Notes under the pieces: generated by a model | Seen by the model: the letters and a program-made list of their open reading frames with translations, nothing else | What the model was told of the DNA's origin: nothing | Database searches by the model: none | In this document: positions 21,517-31,552 of the stretch, piece by piece | Layout of the letters: every line of letters begins with the position of its first letter | How positions within the stretch are numbered: position 1 is the first letter of the stretch | Assembly (NCBI GenBank): GCA_030832645.1 | Contig: JAURIR010000002.1 | Location: forward strand, 1-64,000 | Direction: 5' to 3' | Length of the DNA: 64,000 bases | DNA from: Chitinophagales bacterium | Lineage (GTDB): Bacteria; Bacteroidota; Bacteroidia; Chitinophagales; Chitinophagaceae | Program-made: the position numbers and the translations under genes

Positions 21517-22881
21517 ATGACACACGAACAACCCATTATTGTAGGCCTCGACATTGGTACAACTAAGATTGCTGCCATCGCCGGACGCAAAAATGAATTT
21601 GGTAAGTTGGAGATCTTAGGATTTGGACTTGCTAATAGCAATGGCGTTCAGCACGGCATGGTTTTAAACATTGATCAAACCATCAAAGCAATTGAAACTG
21701 CTTTGAAAAATTGCTATGAATCCAATCCTGGTTTGGAGATCAATGAAGTATATGTCGGTATTGCGGGCCATCACATCAAAAGTCTCCAAACAAGAGGCGA
21801 TATTGTAAGGCGGTCAACCGAGGACGAGATCAAACAATTTGAAATTGATCAATTGATTGCAGATCAATACAAAACCTATATACCTGCAGGCGATCAAATC
21901 ATTGATGTCATTCCGCAAGAATATACCGTAGATAATATCCAGAATATTTCAGACCCGATCGGATACACTGGGGTGAAGATCGGTGCGAATTTTCATATTA
22001 TCACAGGCGACAGGAATGCGATTCGTAATATCAACAGAAGTGTTGAAAAAGCAGGATTGAAAGTAAAGGATTTGATGTTGCAGCCACTCGCATCCTCCGC
22101 AGCAGTAATGAGCGAGCAAGACATTGAAGCGGGTATTGCCATTCTAGATATCGGTGGTGGCACAACAGATCTTGCTGTTTTTTACGAAGGAATTTTGAAG
22201 CATACTGCAGTGATTCCTTTTGGTGGAGAAAATATCACGAACGATATTAAAATGGGATTGGGTGTATTGAAAACCCAGGCCGAATTGATGAAAGTGCAAT
22301 ACGGAAGCGCTTTGGCAGATGCTGCTCAGGCAAATGCATTCATAAAAATTCCTGGTTTGCGTGGATTGCCTTCTCGAGAGATCAGTGTAAAAAATCTTGC
22401 TTCTATCATTCAGGCAAGAATGAGTGAAATACTCGCATTTGTAACATTCCATTTAAAGCAAGTAGGACTCGACAATAAAATGTTGAATGGCGGAATCGTA
22501 TTAACGGGAGGCGGATCTCAATTGAAGCACTTGATTCAATTAACAGAATATGCCACCGGATTGAATGCACGCATTGGATATCCAAATGAACACTTGGCAA
22601 CCAATCATATTGCGGAATTACAAAAGCCAATGTATGCAACATGTATCGGATTGATTCTAAAAGGATACAATGTGTACGAAAACAATTACAACCGTTTGCA
22701 TCCAGAAGAGAAGCGTGCAGTTATTAGGCCATTGCATGCACCATCCGATCAGCAGGATGATGTAGCAGTAATTGAAGCTGTTCCAGTAAAGGGACGGAAA
22801 ACACTTTCTGATTTCATGAACAGCATCAAAGATGGTTTGATTGATTTATTCAAAGAAGAAGACGACAAACAACTCCTATAA
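21517..22881 (+). CDS. ftsA: Cell division protein FtsA
   Basis: VGLDIGTTKIAAIAGRK, ILDIGGGTTDLAVF, VLTGGGSQLKHL. Confidence 0.96.
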   Translation: MTHEQPIIVGLDIGTTKIAAIAGRKNEFGKLEILGFGLANSNGVQHGMVLNIDQTIKAIETALKNCYESNPGLEINEVYVGIAGHHIKSLQTRGDIVRRSTEDEIKQFEIDQLIADQYKTYIPAGDQIIDVIPQEYTVDNIQNISDPIGYTGVKIGANFHIITGDRNAIRNINRSVEKAGLKVKDLMLQPLASSAAVMSEQDIEAGIAILDIGGGTTDLAVFYEGILKHTAVIPFGGENITNDIKMGLGVLKTQAELMKVQYGSALADAAQANAFIKIPGLRGLPSREISVKNLASIIQARMSEILAFVTFHLKQVGLDNKMLNGGIVLTGGGSQLKHLIQLTEYATGLNARIGYPNEHLATNHIAELQKPMYATCIGLILKGYNVYENNYNRLHPEEKRAVIRPLHAPSDQQDDVAVIEAVPVKGRKTLSDFMNSIKDGLIDLFKEEDDKQLL

Positions 22882-22910
22882 AATACTAACAATTTAAAAA
22901 CCCATTAACC

Positions 22911-24860
22911 ATGATACAATTCGATCTCCCAAAAGAACAATCATCCATTATCAAAGTCATCGGTGTAGGCGGCGGAGGAAGCAACGCCGTAAATTACATG
23001 CACAGTCTTTGTATTGATGGAGTAGACTTTGTTGTTTGTAATACAGATGCACAGGCATTGGCATTGAGTAAAGTTCCCAATAAAGTGCAACTGGGGCCTT
23101 CTCTTACACAAGGATTGGGTGCAGGTGCCAATCCCGAGATTGGTAAACAGGCTACCCAAGAGAGTTTGGAAGAAATCAGAAGAATTCTGGAAGTCAATAC
23201 CAAGATGGCTTTCATCACTGCTGGAATGGGCGGTGGTACTGGAACAGGTGGTGCTCCTATTGTTGCAAAAATTTGTAAAGAATTGGGCATTCTCACAGTG
23301 GGAATTGTAACCACACCGTTCTCTTACGAAGGGAAAAAACGTGCGGCTTATGCAGAGAATGGAATCATGGAATTGCGGAATCAGGTGGATACTTTGCTTG
23401 TTATCAGTAACGATAAGTTGAGACATCAATTCGGTAACCTCACCATGAGTGCTGCATTGTCTACTGCAGATAATGTGTTAGCAACTGCCGCAAAATGTAT
23501 CACGGATGTAATCAATGCAACAGGACAAATCAATGTAGACTTTGCGGATGTTTGTACAGTTATGAGAAATGGCGGTGTTGCTATTTTGGGAAGTGCAAGG
23601 GCAAATGGAGAGAACAGGGCACACACCGCAATCGAACATGCATTGAATTCACCTTTATTGAACGACAACGACATCAAAGGTGCTAAATGGGTATTGATCA
23701 ATATCAATTCCAGGACCGGAGATGCCGAATTTACAATGGACGAAGTAGAAACTATTCAGCAGTATTTGTTGACGCAGGCTGGTCCTGACACCGATGTAAT
23801 CTTAGGGTTGGGTTACGACGAATCGTTGGGAGATGATATCAGTGTTACTATAATTGCTACGGGTTTTGAGCAAAAATCACCTTTTGGTGAAACCAAGCCT
23901 GTTGAAAATAAATCTACGCAGGAAGAAAAAATCATGTTCACACTCGATATTGCACCAAAGCCAATTGCTGAGCCTGTGAAATTGATCGTGGAAGAACCGG
24001 TAGTTGAACTCGATGAAGTACTCGAAGAAGAGAAGATAGAAGAAGTTGAAATAGCTGAAACAATTCCAACCCTTGAATTGGTAACAGAAGAGCAGGTCGA
24101 AGAAGAAAAAGTAATTGAAATTGTTTCCATAGAAGAAGAAAAGCCCATCGTTATAGAATTTGATCTGGGCGCAACTTCGTTGGCTGATCAAATTTCGGAA
24201 GAGCTTATCGAAGAGCCTCTCGCTGTTAAAGAGCCCTCTCAGGATGAAATAACCGCGATTAAAGAGGATATACTGGAGAGAACAACAGGCTTTCTAGTAA
24301 AACCCGCCATAATTTATGCGGAAGAAGTTGCTGAAGTACTTCCTATAAAGGCTGAGGAACCAGTGGTGGAAGCTCCTGCACCTGTAGTGGAAGAGACTAT
24401 TATAGAGGAAATTGTTTCAGAAGTGGAAGAAGCACCTGTGTCAATTGTGCAATCGGTTGATGAAGTAAAAGAAGAAGAGGATATGATGCAAATTGTTTAT
24501 CACGAAGAAATCGAGACTGTTGCACCATCACCGGTAGCTGTCGCCGAAGAACCAGTTATACCAATAGCTACTCAGGTAGACAGTCCCATGGCTGCCTTTG
24601 ATGAAGCTGAAGCACAGAAACTTCGTGCAGCTGAACGGTTGTATAAACTGAGAAATCTGTCATTCAATTTCAATGCTGCAGATCCAAACAATGAATACGA
24701 CAGTATTCCAGCCTATGTTAGACATAATCTACAGGTGCATAATACTACTCTGGCGTCTGTAGAAAAATTCTACTCCAGCTACTCGGTGGGAACGGATGAG
24801 CAAAACAATACGCAAATCAGTACCATCAATACCTTCCTGGAAGGAAAAAAGCCAGACTAA
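22911..24860 (+). CDS. ftsZ: Cell division GTPase FtsZ with long acidic linker
   Basis: GVGGGGSNAVNYM, GMGGGTGTGGAPIVAKI; about 260-residue E/V/P-rich linker; IPAYVRHNL motif near the C-terminus. Confidence 0.97.
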   Translation: MIQFDLPKEQSSIIKVIGVGGGGSNAVNYMHSLCIDGVDFVVCNTDAQALALSKVPNKVQLGPSLTQGLGAGANPEIGKQATQESLEEIRRILEVNTKMAFITAGMGGGTGTGGAPIVAKICKELGILTVGIVTTPFSYEGKKRAAYAENGIMELRNQVDTLLVISNDKLRHQFGNLTMSAALSTADNVLATAAKCITDVINATGQINVDFADVCTVMRNGGVAILGSARANGENRAHTAIEHALNSPLLNDNDIKGAKWVLININSRTGDAEFTMDEVETIQQYLLTQAGPDTDVILGLGYDESLGDDISVTIIATGFEQKSPFGETKPVENKSTQEEKIMFTLDIAPKPIAEPVKLIVEEPVVELDEVLEEEKIEEVEIAETIPTLELVTEEQVEEEKVIEIVSIEEEKPIVIEFDLGATSLADQISEELIEEPLAVKEPSQDEITAIKEDILERTTGFLVKPAIIYAEEVAEVLPIKAEEPVVEAPAPVVEETIIEEIVSEVEEAPVSIVQSVDEVKEEEDMMQIVYHEEIETVAPSPVAVAEEPVIPIATQVDSPMAAFDEAEAQKLRAAERLYKLRNLSFNFNAADPNNEYDSIPAYVRHNLQVHNTTLASVEKFYSSYSVGTDEQNNTQISTINTFLEGKKPD

Positions 24861-24882
24861 TATCTGAATAACCAAAACGAAT

Positions 24883-24910
24883 AGCCCCATAGTCTTATGG
24901 GGCTTTTTTA
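24883..24910 (+). terminator. Intrinsic terminator downstream of ftsZ
   Basis: AGCCCCATA-gtct-TATGGGGCT, perfect 9-bp stem, followed by a T-run. Confidence 0.9.
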
Positions 24911-24933
24911 TTTTATTCATATCATTGTTGATG

Positions 24934-24941
24934 TATTTTTG
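24934..24941 (+). promoter_or_regulatory. Candidate -7 element TATTTTTG
   Basis: TAnnTTTG match 14 nt upstream of ATG 24956, immediately after the ftsZ terminator. Confidence 0.5.
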
Positions 24942-24955
24942 TACAAACCTTACAA

Positions 24956-25909
24956 ATGCCAACCGTACTAATAACCGGGGGAACCGGAATGATTGGAACA
25001 GCACTCAGCAGGTTGTTGTTGCAGCAGGGATACGATGTTATCATTCTTTCAAGAAATCCAATCGAAACTGCTTCCAATTACAGAGCCTCTGCATTGCAAA
25101 ATAGCTTTCGACCGAGTGGGAAAATATTTTATGCCCGTTGGGATACCGATAATATGTACATCGATGCCCAAGCCCTGGCACAAGCAGATTATATTGTACA
25201 CTTGGCAGGGGAGGGAGTTGCAAAAAAAAGGTGGACTAAAAAACGAAAAGAAGAAATCAGAAAAAGTAGAACGCAAACAAGTGAATTACTTTTTCAGGCA
25301 CTCTCCAATCAACCAAATAAAGTGAAAGCAATTATCAGTGCTTCTGCTATTGGGTGGTACGGCGAAGACAAAGGAACGCCGTTTGTAGAAACAGATCCTG
25401 CTTCACACGACTTTTTGGGCGAAACATGCAAAGCATGGGAAGAGAGTATTGAGAAAGTTACTTCTCTTGGAAAGCGTCTTGTAAAATACAGACTGGGATT
25501 GGCTTTGAGCAATGAAGGCGGAGCATTGGCGGAATTCAAAAAGCCTGCACGATTGGGCGTTGCTGCCATTTTAGGATCAGGAAATCAAGTATATAGTTGG
25601 ATTCATATCGATGATTTGTGCAGGGCATTTGTGCATGCGATTGAAACAAACGAGATGAATGGCGTCTATAACTTGGTTGCCCCAGAACCCGTTACCAACA
25701 AGGACATGACGCTTGGTGTTGCAAGATCAATGAACGGTAATTTCTACATCCCTTTTAAAGTACCTTCTTTTCTGCTACAAATTATTTTAGGAGAAATGAG
25801 TGTAGAGGTATTAAAAAGTGCAACAGTGGATGCTACCAAAATTCAATCTACTGGATTTACTTTCATCTATAGAAATATTCAATCTGCATTAAAGCATCTT
25901 ATTGGCTAA
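24956..25909 (+). CDS. TIGR01777/YfcH-type NAD(P)-binding SDR epimerase
   Basis: VLITGGTGMIGTALSRLL, SASAIGWYGE, YSWIHIDDL, VYNLVAPEPVTNKD. Confidence 0.9.
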   Translation: MPTVLITGGTGMIGTALSRLLLQQGYDVIILSRNPIETASNYRASALQNSFRPSGKIFYARWDTDNMYIDAQALAQADYIVHLAGEGVAKKRWTKKRKEEIRKSRTQTSELLFQALSNQPNKVKAIISASAIGWYGEDKGTPFVETDPASHDFLGETCKAWEESIEKVTSLGKRLVKYRLGLALSNEGGALAEFKKPARLGVAAILGSGNQVYSWIHIDDLCRAFVHAIETNEMNGVYNLVAPEPVTNKDMTLGVARSMNGNFYIPFKVPSFLLQIILGEMSVEVLKSATVDATKIQSTGFTFIYRNIQSALKHLIG

Positions 25910-26814
25910 ACAGTGGAGAGGATGGTTTGAAATGCATCAATCTCTAGACTGTATTTCTTTCCAATTTGAACAGCAACATTTTCTTTCTCGTGGCTGATGG
26001 GGAAGCCGAAGCAAGTAGGATAATCAAATTCCTTAATATTCTCGAATATAATTTCATTGGCGTCTTTACCAAAAGGTCTGTCAGTGTCTTTGCAATCGGT
26101 AAAGCCACCTACAATCAATCCTTTTAGCTTTTGCAACTTTCCACTTCTTTTTAGTTGCAGCATCATTCTATCAATGTTGTAAAGTTGCTCGCCAACATCC
26201 TCCAAGAATAAAATTTTACCATTTGTATTGATTTCGGCATTTGTACCAATACCGTGTGCCAATAAACATAGGTTGCCTCCAACAACAGGGGCAGTTATTC
26301 TGCCGGTATTGTTCAAAGGATGGTAGTTGCATTGGTATACAGTTGGTTTTCCTTCGAGTACATCTTTTAATGATAGAGTGTAGGCGTTTTCTCCTTTGTC
26401 GTTATTGAAAGCACCTGCCATCGGGCCGTGAATACTCGAAACATTCAACGTTTTTTGAAGATACCCATGTAAAATCGTGATGTCGCTGAAACCGACTATC
26501 CATTTGGGGTGTTTTAGGAATTTGGTGAAATTGATTTGATCCAAAATTCTACTGGTACCATAACCACCTCGTCCAAAAATGATGGCATGGATATTTTTAT
26601 CGTCGAGCATCAATTGCAAGTCATTCAATCTTTCCTCGTCGGTTCCGGAAAAATAGTTTTTTGATCTGCCGCCCACTGTTTTTCCAATTACTACTTTGTA
26701 GCCCCATTTTTTTAATGTGGCAATGCATTGCTTTGTTTTTTCCTTGGGCATATAGCCAGCGGGACAAACTACGCCGATGGTATCGCCAGGTTGCAAATAA
26801 GGGGGCATCTTCAT
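25906..26814 (-). CDS. S66 family LD-carboxypeptidase (LdcA/MccF-like)
   Basis: LQPGDTIGVVCPAGY, IIFGRGGYGTSRILDQI, GFSDITILHGYL, SIHGPMAG, ILFLEDVGEQLYNIDRMM. Confidence 0.91.
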   Translation of the reverse strand: MKMPPYLQPGDTIGVVCPAGYMPKEKTKQCIATLKKWGYKVVIGKTVGGRSKNYFSGTDEERLNDLQLMLDDKNIHAIIFGRGGYGTSRILDQINFTKFLKHPKWIVGFSDITILHGYLQKTLNVSSIHGPMAGAFNNDKGENAYTLSLKDVLEGKPTVYQCNYHPLNNTGRITAPVVGGNLCLLAHGIGTNAEINTNGKILFLEDVGEQLYNIDRMMLQLKRSGKLQKLKGLIVGGFTDCKDTDRPFGKDANEIIFENIKEFDYPTCFGFPISHEKENVAVQIGKKYSLEIDAFQTILSTV

Positions 26815-26871
26815 AGCGTAAATGTAAAATCAATTATGTAAAATCGATCAGATCCTTTCAGCACATTTAAC

Positions 26872-26879
26872 TATTTTTG
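26872..26879 (+). promoter_or_regulatory. Candidate -7 element TATTTTTG upstream of metG
   Basis: TAnnTTTG match 21 nt upstream of metG ATG 26901. Confidence 0.45.
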
Positions 26880-26900
26880 CAACTACGTTCAATTCTACCC

Positions 26901-29009
26901 ATGCACCCCAAAAGATATCTGGTAACATCAGCACTTCCTTATGCGAATGGACTCAAACATGTTGGTCATTTGGCGGGTGCATATATACCAGCAGACATAT
27001 ATGTTCGCTATCTAAGAGCCCAGCAGCGCGATGTTGTTTTTGTCTGCGGAAGCGATGAGCACGGTACAGCCATTCCCATTCAAGCAATGAAGGAAGGTTC
27101 TACCGCACAACAGATTATCGATAAATATCATCAAGCGATGAAGGAAGACTTCGCTGATCTCGGCATCAGCTTCGATATTTATCATCGAACTTCGGATCCA
27201 TTGCATCACGAAACTGCCCAAGAGTTCTTTACGTATTTGCACGAACGGAATGAATTGGAAACCAAAGAAACCGAGCAGTATTATGATGAGGCTTCCCATA
27301 CTTTTTTGGCTGATCGTTATATAAAAGGAACCTGCCCTCATTGCAAAAGTGATCGGGCTTTTGGTGATCAATGCGAATCCTGTGGAACTGCATTGAGTCC
27401 CGATGAACTCATCAATCCAGTGAGTACCATCAGCGGTAATACACCTGTTAAAAGAAAAACTACCCATTGGTATTTGCCGTTGGCAAAACACGAAGCTTTT
27501 TTAAGAGAATGGATTTTAGAGCAGCACAAGGATGATTGGCGAACTTCTGTAGTGGGGCAATGTAAAAGTTGGATTGATGGCGGATTGCAATCTCGTGCCG
27601 TTACCCGCGATTTAGATTGGGGAATCAAAGTGCCAATGAAAGATGCGGATGGAAAAGTGCTTTATGTTTGGTTTGATGCTCCAATTGGATATATTTCAGC
27701 TACGAAGCAATGGGCGATTGATCAACAAAAAGACTGGAAACCTTATTGGTACGATAACGATACACAGCTGGTGCATTTCATCGGCAAGGATAATATTGTA
27801 TTTCATTGCATCATCTTTCCTGTGATGCTCAAACTTCATGGAAATATTCTTCCAACAAATGTTCCGGCAAATGAATTTTTAAATCTGGAAGGCGATAAAA
27901 TGAGTACCAGTCGTAACTGGAAACTCGAGATGCGTGATTTTATAACCGACTTTGTAAAAAAAGAAAACGGTGGAGATCAATGTGTAGATATGCTTCGGTA
28001 CTACTTAACCCAAATTGCTCCAGAGTCCAAAGACAGCGAATTTACCTGGAAAGGATTTCAAGATGCTGTCAATAACGAGTTGGTAGCAGTATTTGGAAAT
28101 TTTGTCAACCGCACCTTTGTATTGATGCATAAATTATGCGGTGGTAAAGTTCCAGTCTACCATCCCGATTTTGAAGACAATACAGACAGGCAATTGAGGC
28201 AGGATATTCAGGAGGCAAAAGTAAAAGTGGAGACAGCCATTGAGCAATATAAATTTCGAGAGGCGCTCTTTGAAGTAATCGATCTTGCAAGAAAGGGAAA
28301 TAAATACATGCAGGAAAAGGAGCCATGGATCAAAGTGAAAACACTTCAAGAAGATCCATCTCAACAGCAATCAATTGATAATTGCTTACACAATTGTTTG
28401 CAGCTTACTGCAAACCTTTCTATTTTGATTCACCCTTTCTTGCCCTCCACTGCTTTAAAGATGTGTAAAATGATGAAGTTAGTGGAGAAAGTCTTGGACT
28501 GGTCCAATGCAGGTAACTTAAAACTGCTCAGTGTTGGCTATTCTTTACGTGAACCTCAATTGTTGTTTAGAAAAATAGACGACGAAGAAATTGAGGCACA
28601 AATTCAAAAATTAAAATCAGCTGCTATGCAGTCTTCCGAACAATCTACAGATCAACCAGTATCAACCTATTTACCCCTCAAGCCTGAAATCTCCATCGAT
28701 GATTTTGGAAAAATAGATTTGCGTACCGGTGTTATCTTGTCCGCACAAAAGGTTCCCAAAGCAGATAAACTGTTGCAACTAGAAGTTGATCTAGGGTTTG
28801 AAAAACGTACAATTCTTTCAGGGATAGCTATGCATTTTTCACCCGAAGATATTATTGGTAAGCAAGTGATTGTTGTTGCCAACCTTGCTCCACGAAAAAT
28901 GCGTGGTATTGATAGCAATGGTATGATTCTTATGGCAGAAGACCTCAATGGAACCCTTCATTTTGCGAGTGCGGGTGATGTAGCAACAGGTGGTTGGAAA
29001 GTTTCATAA
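26901..29009 (+). CDS. metG: Methionyl-tRNA synthetase with C-terminal tRNA-binding domain
   Basis: TSALPYANGLKHVGHLAGAYIPADIYVRYLR, zinc-knuckle Cys residues, KMSTSRNW; C-terminal TRBD (IDLRTGVILSAQKVPKADKLLQLEVDLG..). Start set to ATG 26901. Confidence 0.96.
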   Translation: MHPKRYLVTSALPYANGLKHVGHLAGAYIPADIYVRYLRAQQRDVVFVCGSDEHGTAIPIQAMKEGSTAQQIIDKYHQAMKEDFADLGISFDIYHRTSDPLHHETAQEFFTYLHERNELETKETEQYYDEASHTFLADRYIKGTCPHCKSDRAFGDQCESCGTALSPDELINPVSTISGNTPVKRKTTHWYLPLAKHEAFLREWILEQHKDDWRTSVVGQCKSWIDGGLQSRAVTRDLDWGIKVPMKDADGKVLYVWFDAPIGYISATKQWAIDQQKDWKPYWYDNDTQLVHFIGKDNIVFHCIIFPVMLKLHGNILPTNVPANEFLNLEGDKMSTSRNWKLEMRDFITDFVKKENGGDQCVDMLRYYLTQIAPESKDSEFTWKGFQDAVNNELVAVFGNFVNRTFVLMHKLCGGKVPVYHPDFEDNTDRQLRQDIQEAKVKVETAIEQYKFREALFEVIDLARKGNKYMQEKEPWIKVKTLQEDPSQQQSIDNCLHNCLQLTANLSILIHPFLPSTALKMCKMMKLVEKVLDWSNAGNLKLLSVGYSLREPQLLFRKIDDEEIEAQIQKLKSAAMQSSEQSTDQPVSTYLPLKPEISIDDFGKIDLRTGVILSAQKVPKADKLLQLEVDLGFEKRTILSGIAMHFSPEDIIGKQVIVVANLAPRKMRGIDSNGMILMAEDLNGTLHFASAGDVATGGWKVS

Positions 29010-29122
29010 GCAACCATTTTTTTCGATTATTTCCATTTTAAAAAAATGTAACTTTAAGCGAAGGCGATAACGCCTTGCTGCATGAATATTTTGTGCATAC
29101 ATACCACAATTAACTTCTGAAA

Positions 29123-31510
29123 ATGAAGCCCCAAATTAAAAAAGTTGCCGTACTAGGAAGCGGGGTCATGGGATCTCGCATTGCTTGTCATTTTGCAAAC
29201 ATCGGAATACCTGTTTTACTATTGGATATTACTTCCCCCGATGCAAAACCCGAAGACAAGAAAGCGATAAAAGATAAATTGGTGAACGCTGCATTACAAG
29301 CTGCCATAAAATCCAATCCATCCCCCATTTATACAAAAGACGTCGTTAAGTTAATCACTACTGGAAATTTCGACGACGATCTTTCAAAAATCAATCAGTG
29401 TGATTGGATTCTTGAAGTGGTAGTTGAACGGTTGGATATCAAAAAACAATTGTACGATCGAGTAGAGAAGCATCGTAAGCCCGGTACCATCATTACTTCC
29501 AATACTTCTGGAATTCCAATTCATTTAATGGCCGAAGGTCGATCTGAAGATTTTCAACAACATTTTTGCGGAGCACATTTTTTCAATCCTCCTCGCTATC
29601 TCCGTTTATTGGAAATCATTCCTACTTCTTATACCCAACAGTGGGTAGTTGATTTTTTGATGCAATACGGCGATTTGTATTTAGGTAAGACTACGGTGCT
29701 TTGTAAAGACACTCCTGGATTTATTGCAAATAGAATTGGCATATTCGGTATTATGTCGCTCTTGCAAACAATGGAAAAAATGAATCTTTCCATAGACGAG
29801 GTAGATGCATTAACAGGCCCCGTCATTGGCCGACCAAAATCTGCCACCTTCCGTACTGCTGATGTCGTAGGTATTGATACTATGGTGCATGTAGCAAAAG
29901 GGCTCTATGAAAATTGTCCCTCGGATGAAGCGAGAGAGGTTTTTACAATTCCATCCTGGCTTCAACAGATCAACGACAATAAATGGTTGGGAGATAAAAC
30001 AGGACAAGGTTTTTTCAAGAAGACGAAGAACACAGCAGGGGAGAAAGAAATACTCACACTCGATTTGAAAACAATGGAGTATGGGCCACGAAAAAAATCA
30101 AAGTTTGCAACCATCGATGCTGCGAAACCTATCGATGACTTGCACACTCGCTTGAAGATGCTTTGCGCAGCACCTGATAAAGTGGGAGATTTTTACCGCC
30201 AATTCCACTACAAACTTTTTTCCTACATCTCTCATCGTGTACCCGAAATATCTGATACCCTTTTTAGTATCGATAATGCAATGATGACGGGTTTCGGATG
30301 GGAAATAGGTGCTTTTGAATCATGGGATCTTTTGGGTGTGGAAAGAACAGTGGCAGAGATGAAAAAAGCAGGATTTGCTGTGGCCGGATGGGTAGACGAA
30401 ATGCTTGCTGCTGGAATCAAATCATTTTTTACCGTTAAAGATGGTAAACGTTTTGCATACTCTCCGATAACAAAAAGCATGCAAACAGTCTATGCGTCCG
30501 GGCAAGAAGATGCATTCATAGTAATGAAACATTTTGAAGGACAGACAGTATGGAAGAACAGCGCTTGCAGAACATATCACCTGGGCGAGGATGTCCTAGG
30601 ACTGGAATGGTATACTAAAATGGGAAGTATTGGAGGAGAAGTATTGGAAGGAATACAAAAAAGTATCTCACTCGCTGAAGACAAATACAAAGGATTGGTA
30701 ATCGGAAATTCGGGAAATAATTTTTCTGCCGGAGCGAACGTTGGAATGATTTTTATGCTTGCTATCGAACAAGAGTACGATGAGCTCGACATGGCCATCA
30801 GGATGTTTCAAAACACTATGATGCGGGCAAGGTATTCTGCTATTCCTGTTGTAGTTGCTCCACATGCATTGTCACTTGGAGGTGCATGCGAACTGAGTTT
30901 ACACTCAGATAAAATTTGTGCTGCAGCTGAAACATATATCGGATTGGTAGAACTGGGTGTTGGATTGATTCCGGGCGGCGGAGGTTCCAAAGAGTTTACT
31001 TTGAGAGCAGCCGATGAAATGCACGAAGACGAACCGGAAAATATTACATTAAAAAACAGATTCATTACGGTAGCTACTGCCAAAGTAGCCACCTCTGCAA
31101 AAGAGGGATATCAATTGGGAATTTTACGTAAAGGGCAGGATGAAGTGGTAATGAATCAGGATAGAAGAATCAGCGAAGCAAAAAAGTCTGTTGTTGAAAT
31201 GTATAATAGTGGATACGTAATGCCTCAACCACGTAGTGATATCAAAGTGTTAGGAAGAACCGGTCTCGGTGCATTGATTGCCGGTGTTCACGTAATGGAA
31301 CAGGGTGGATATGCTACTGCCCATGATGCATTGGTTGCCAGAAAATTGGCCTATGTTATGTGCGGAGGAGACATCAGCGAACCTACCCTGGTCTCTGAGC
31401 AATATTTGCTTGATCTTGAACGGGAAGCATTCCTTAGTTTATGCGGCGAAAAAAAGACCTTAGAGCGCATCCAAAGTGTTCTAAAAGGCGGTAAGCCAGT
31501 CCGCAACTAA
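29123..31510 (+). CDS. Fused 3-hydroxyacyl-CoA dehydrogenase / enoyl-CoA hydratase (FadN-like)
   Basis: VAVLGSGVMGSRIACHFANIG; dehydrogenase motifs (AHFFNPPRYLRLLEII); C-terminal crotonase-type region (SGNNFSAGANVGMIF, GGACELSLHSDKICAA). Confidence 0.9.
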   Translation: MKPQIKKVAVLGSGVMGSRIACHFANIGIPVLLLDITSPDAKPEDKKAIKDKLVNAALQAAIKSNPSPIYTKDVVKLITTGNFDDDLSKINQCDWILEVVVERLDIKKQLYDRVEKHRKPGTIITSNTSGIPIHLMAEGRSEDFQQHFCGAHFFNPPRYLRLLEIIPTSYTQQWVVDFLMQYGDLYLGKTTVLCKDTPGFIANRIGIFGIMSLLQTMEKMNLSIDEVDALTGPVIGRPKSATFRTADVVGIDTMVHVAKGLYENCPSDEAREVFTIPSWLQQINDNKWLGDKTGQGFFKKTKNTAGEKEILTLDLKTMEYGPRKKSKFATIDAAKPIDDLHTRLKMLCAAPDKVGDFYRQFHYKLFSYISHRVPEISDTLFSIDNAMMTGFGWEIGAFESWDLLGVERTVAEMKKAGFAVAGWVDEMLAAGIKSFFTVKDGKRFAYSPITKSMQTVYASGQEDAFIVMKHFEGQTVWKNSACRTYHLGEDVLGLEWYTKMGSIGGEVLEGIQKSISLAEDKYKGLVIGNSGNNFSAGANVGMIFMLAIEQEYDELDMAIRMFQNTMMRARYSAIPVVVAPHALSLGGACELSLHSDKICAAAETYIGLVELGVGLIPGGGGSKEFTLRAADEMHEDEPENITLKNRFITVATAKVATSAKEGYQLGILRKGQDEVVMNQDRRISEAKKSVVEMYNSGYVMPQPRSDIKVLGRTGLGALIAGVHVMEQGGYATAHDALVARKLAYVMCGGDISEPTLVSEQYLLDLEREAFLSLCGEKKTLERIQSVLKGGKPVRN

Positions 31511-31552
31511 TTCAATATTTGCTGTATATTTAATGTCTTCAAAATTTATCTC

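Noticed and set aside
22941-23429. 162-aa minus-strand ORF antisense to ftsZ
   Set aside because: Opposite a highly conserved gene; Ser/Cys-rich mirror translation with no domain signal.
23813-24191. Ser/Phe-rich minus-strand ORFs opposite the FtsZ linker
   Set aside because: Artifacts of antisense reading of GAA/GAG-rich codons encoding the acidic linker.
27012-27491. 159-aa minus-strand ORF antisense to metG
   Set aside because: Entirely within metG on the other strand; no independent coding evidence.
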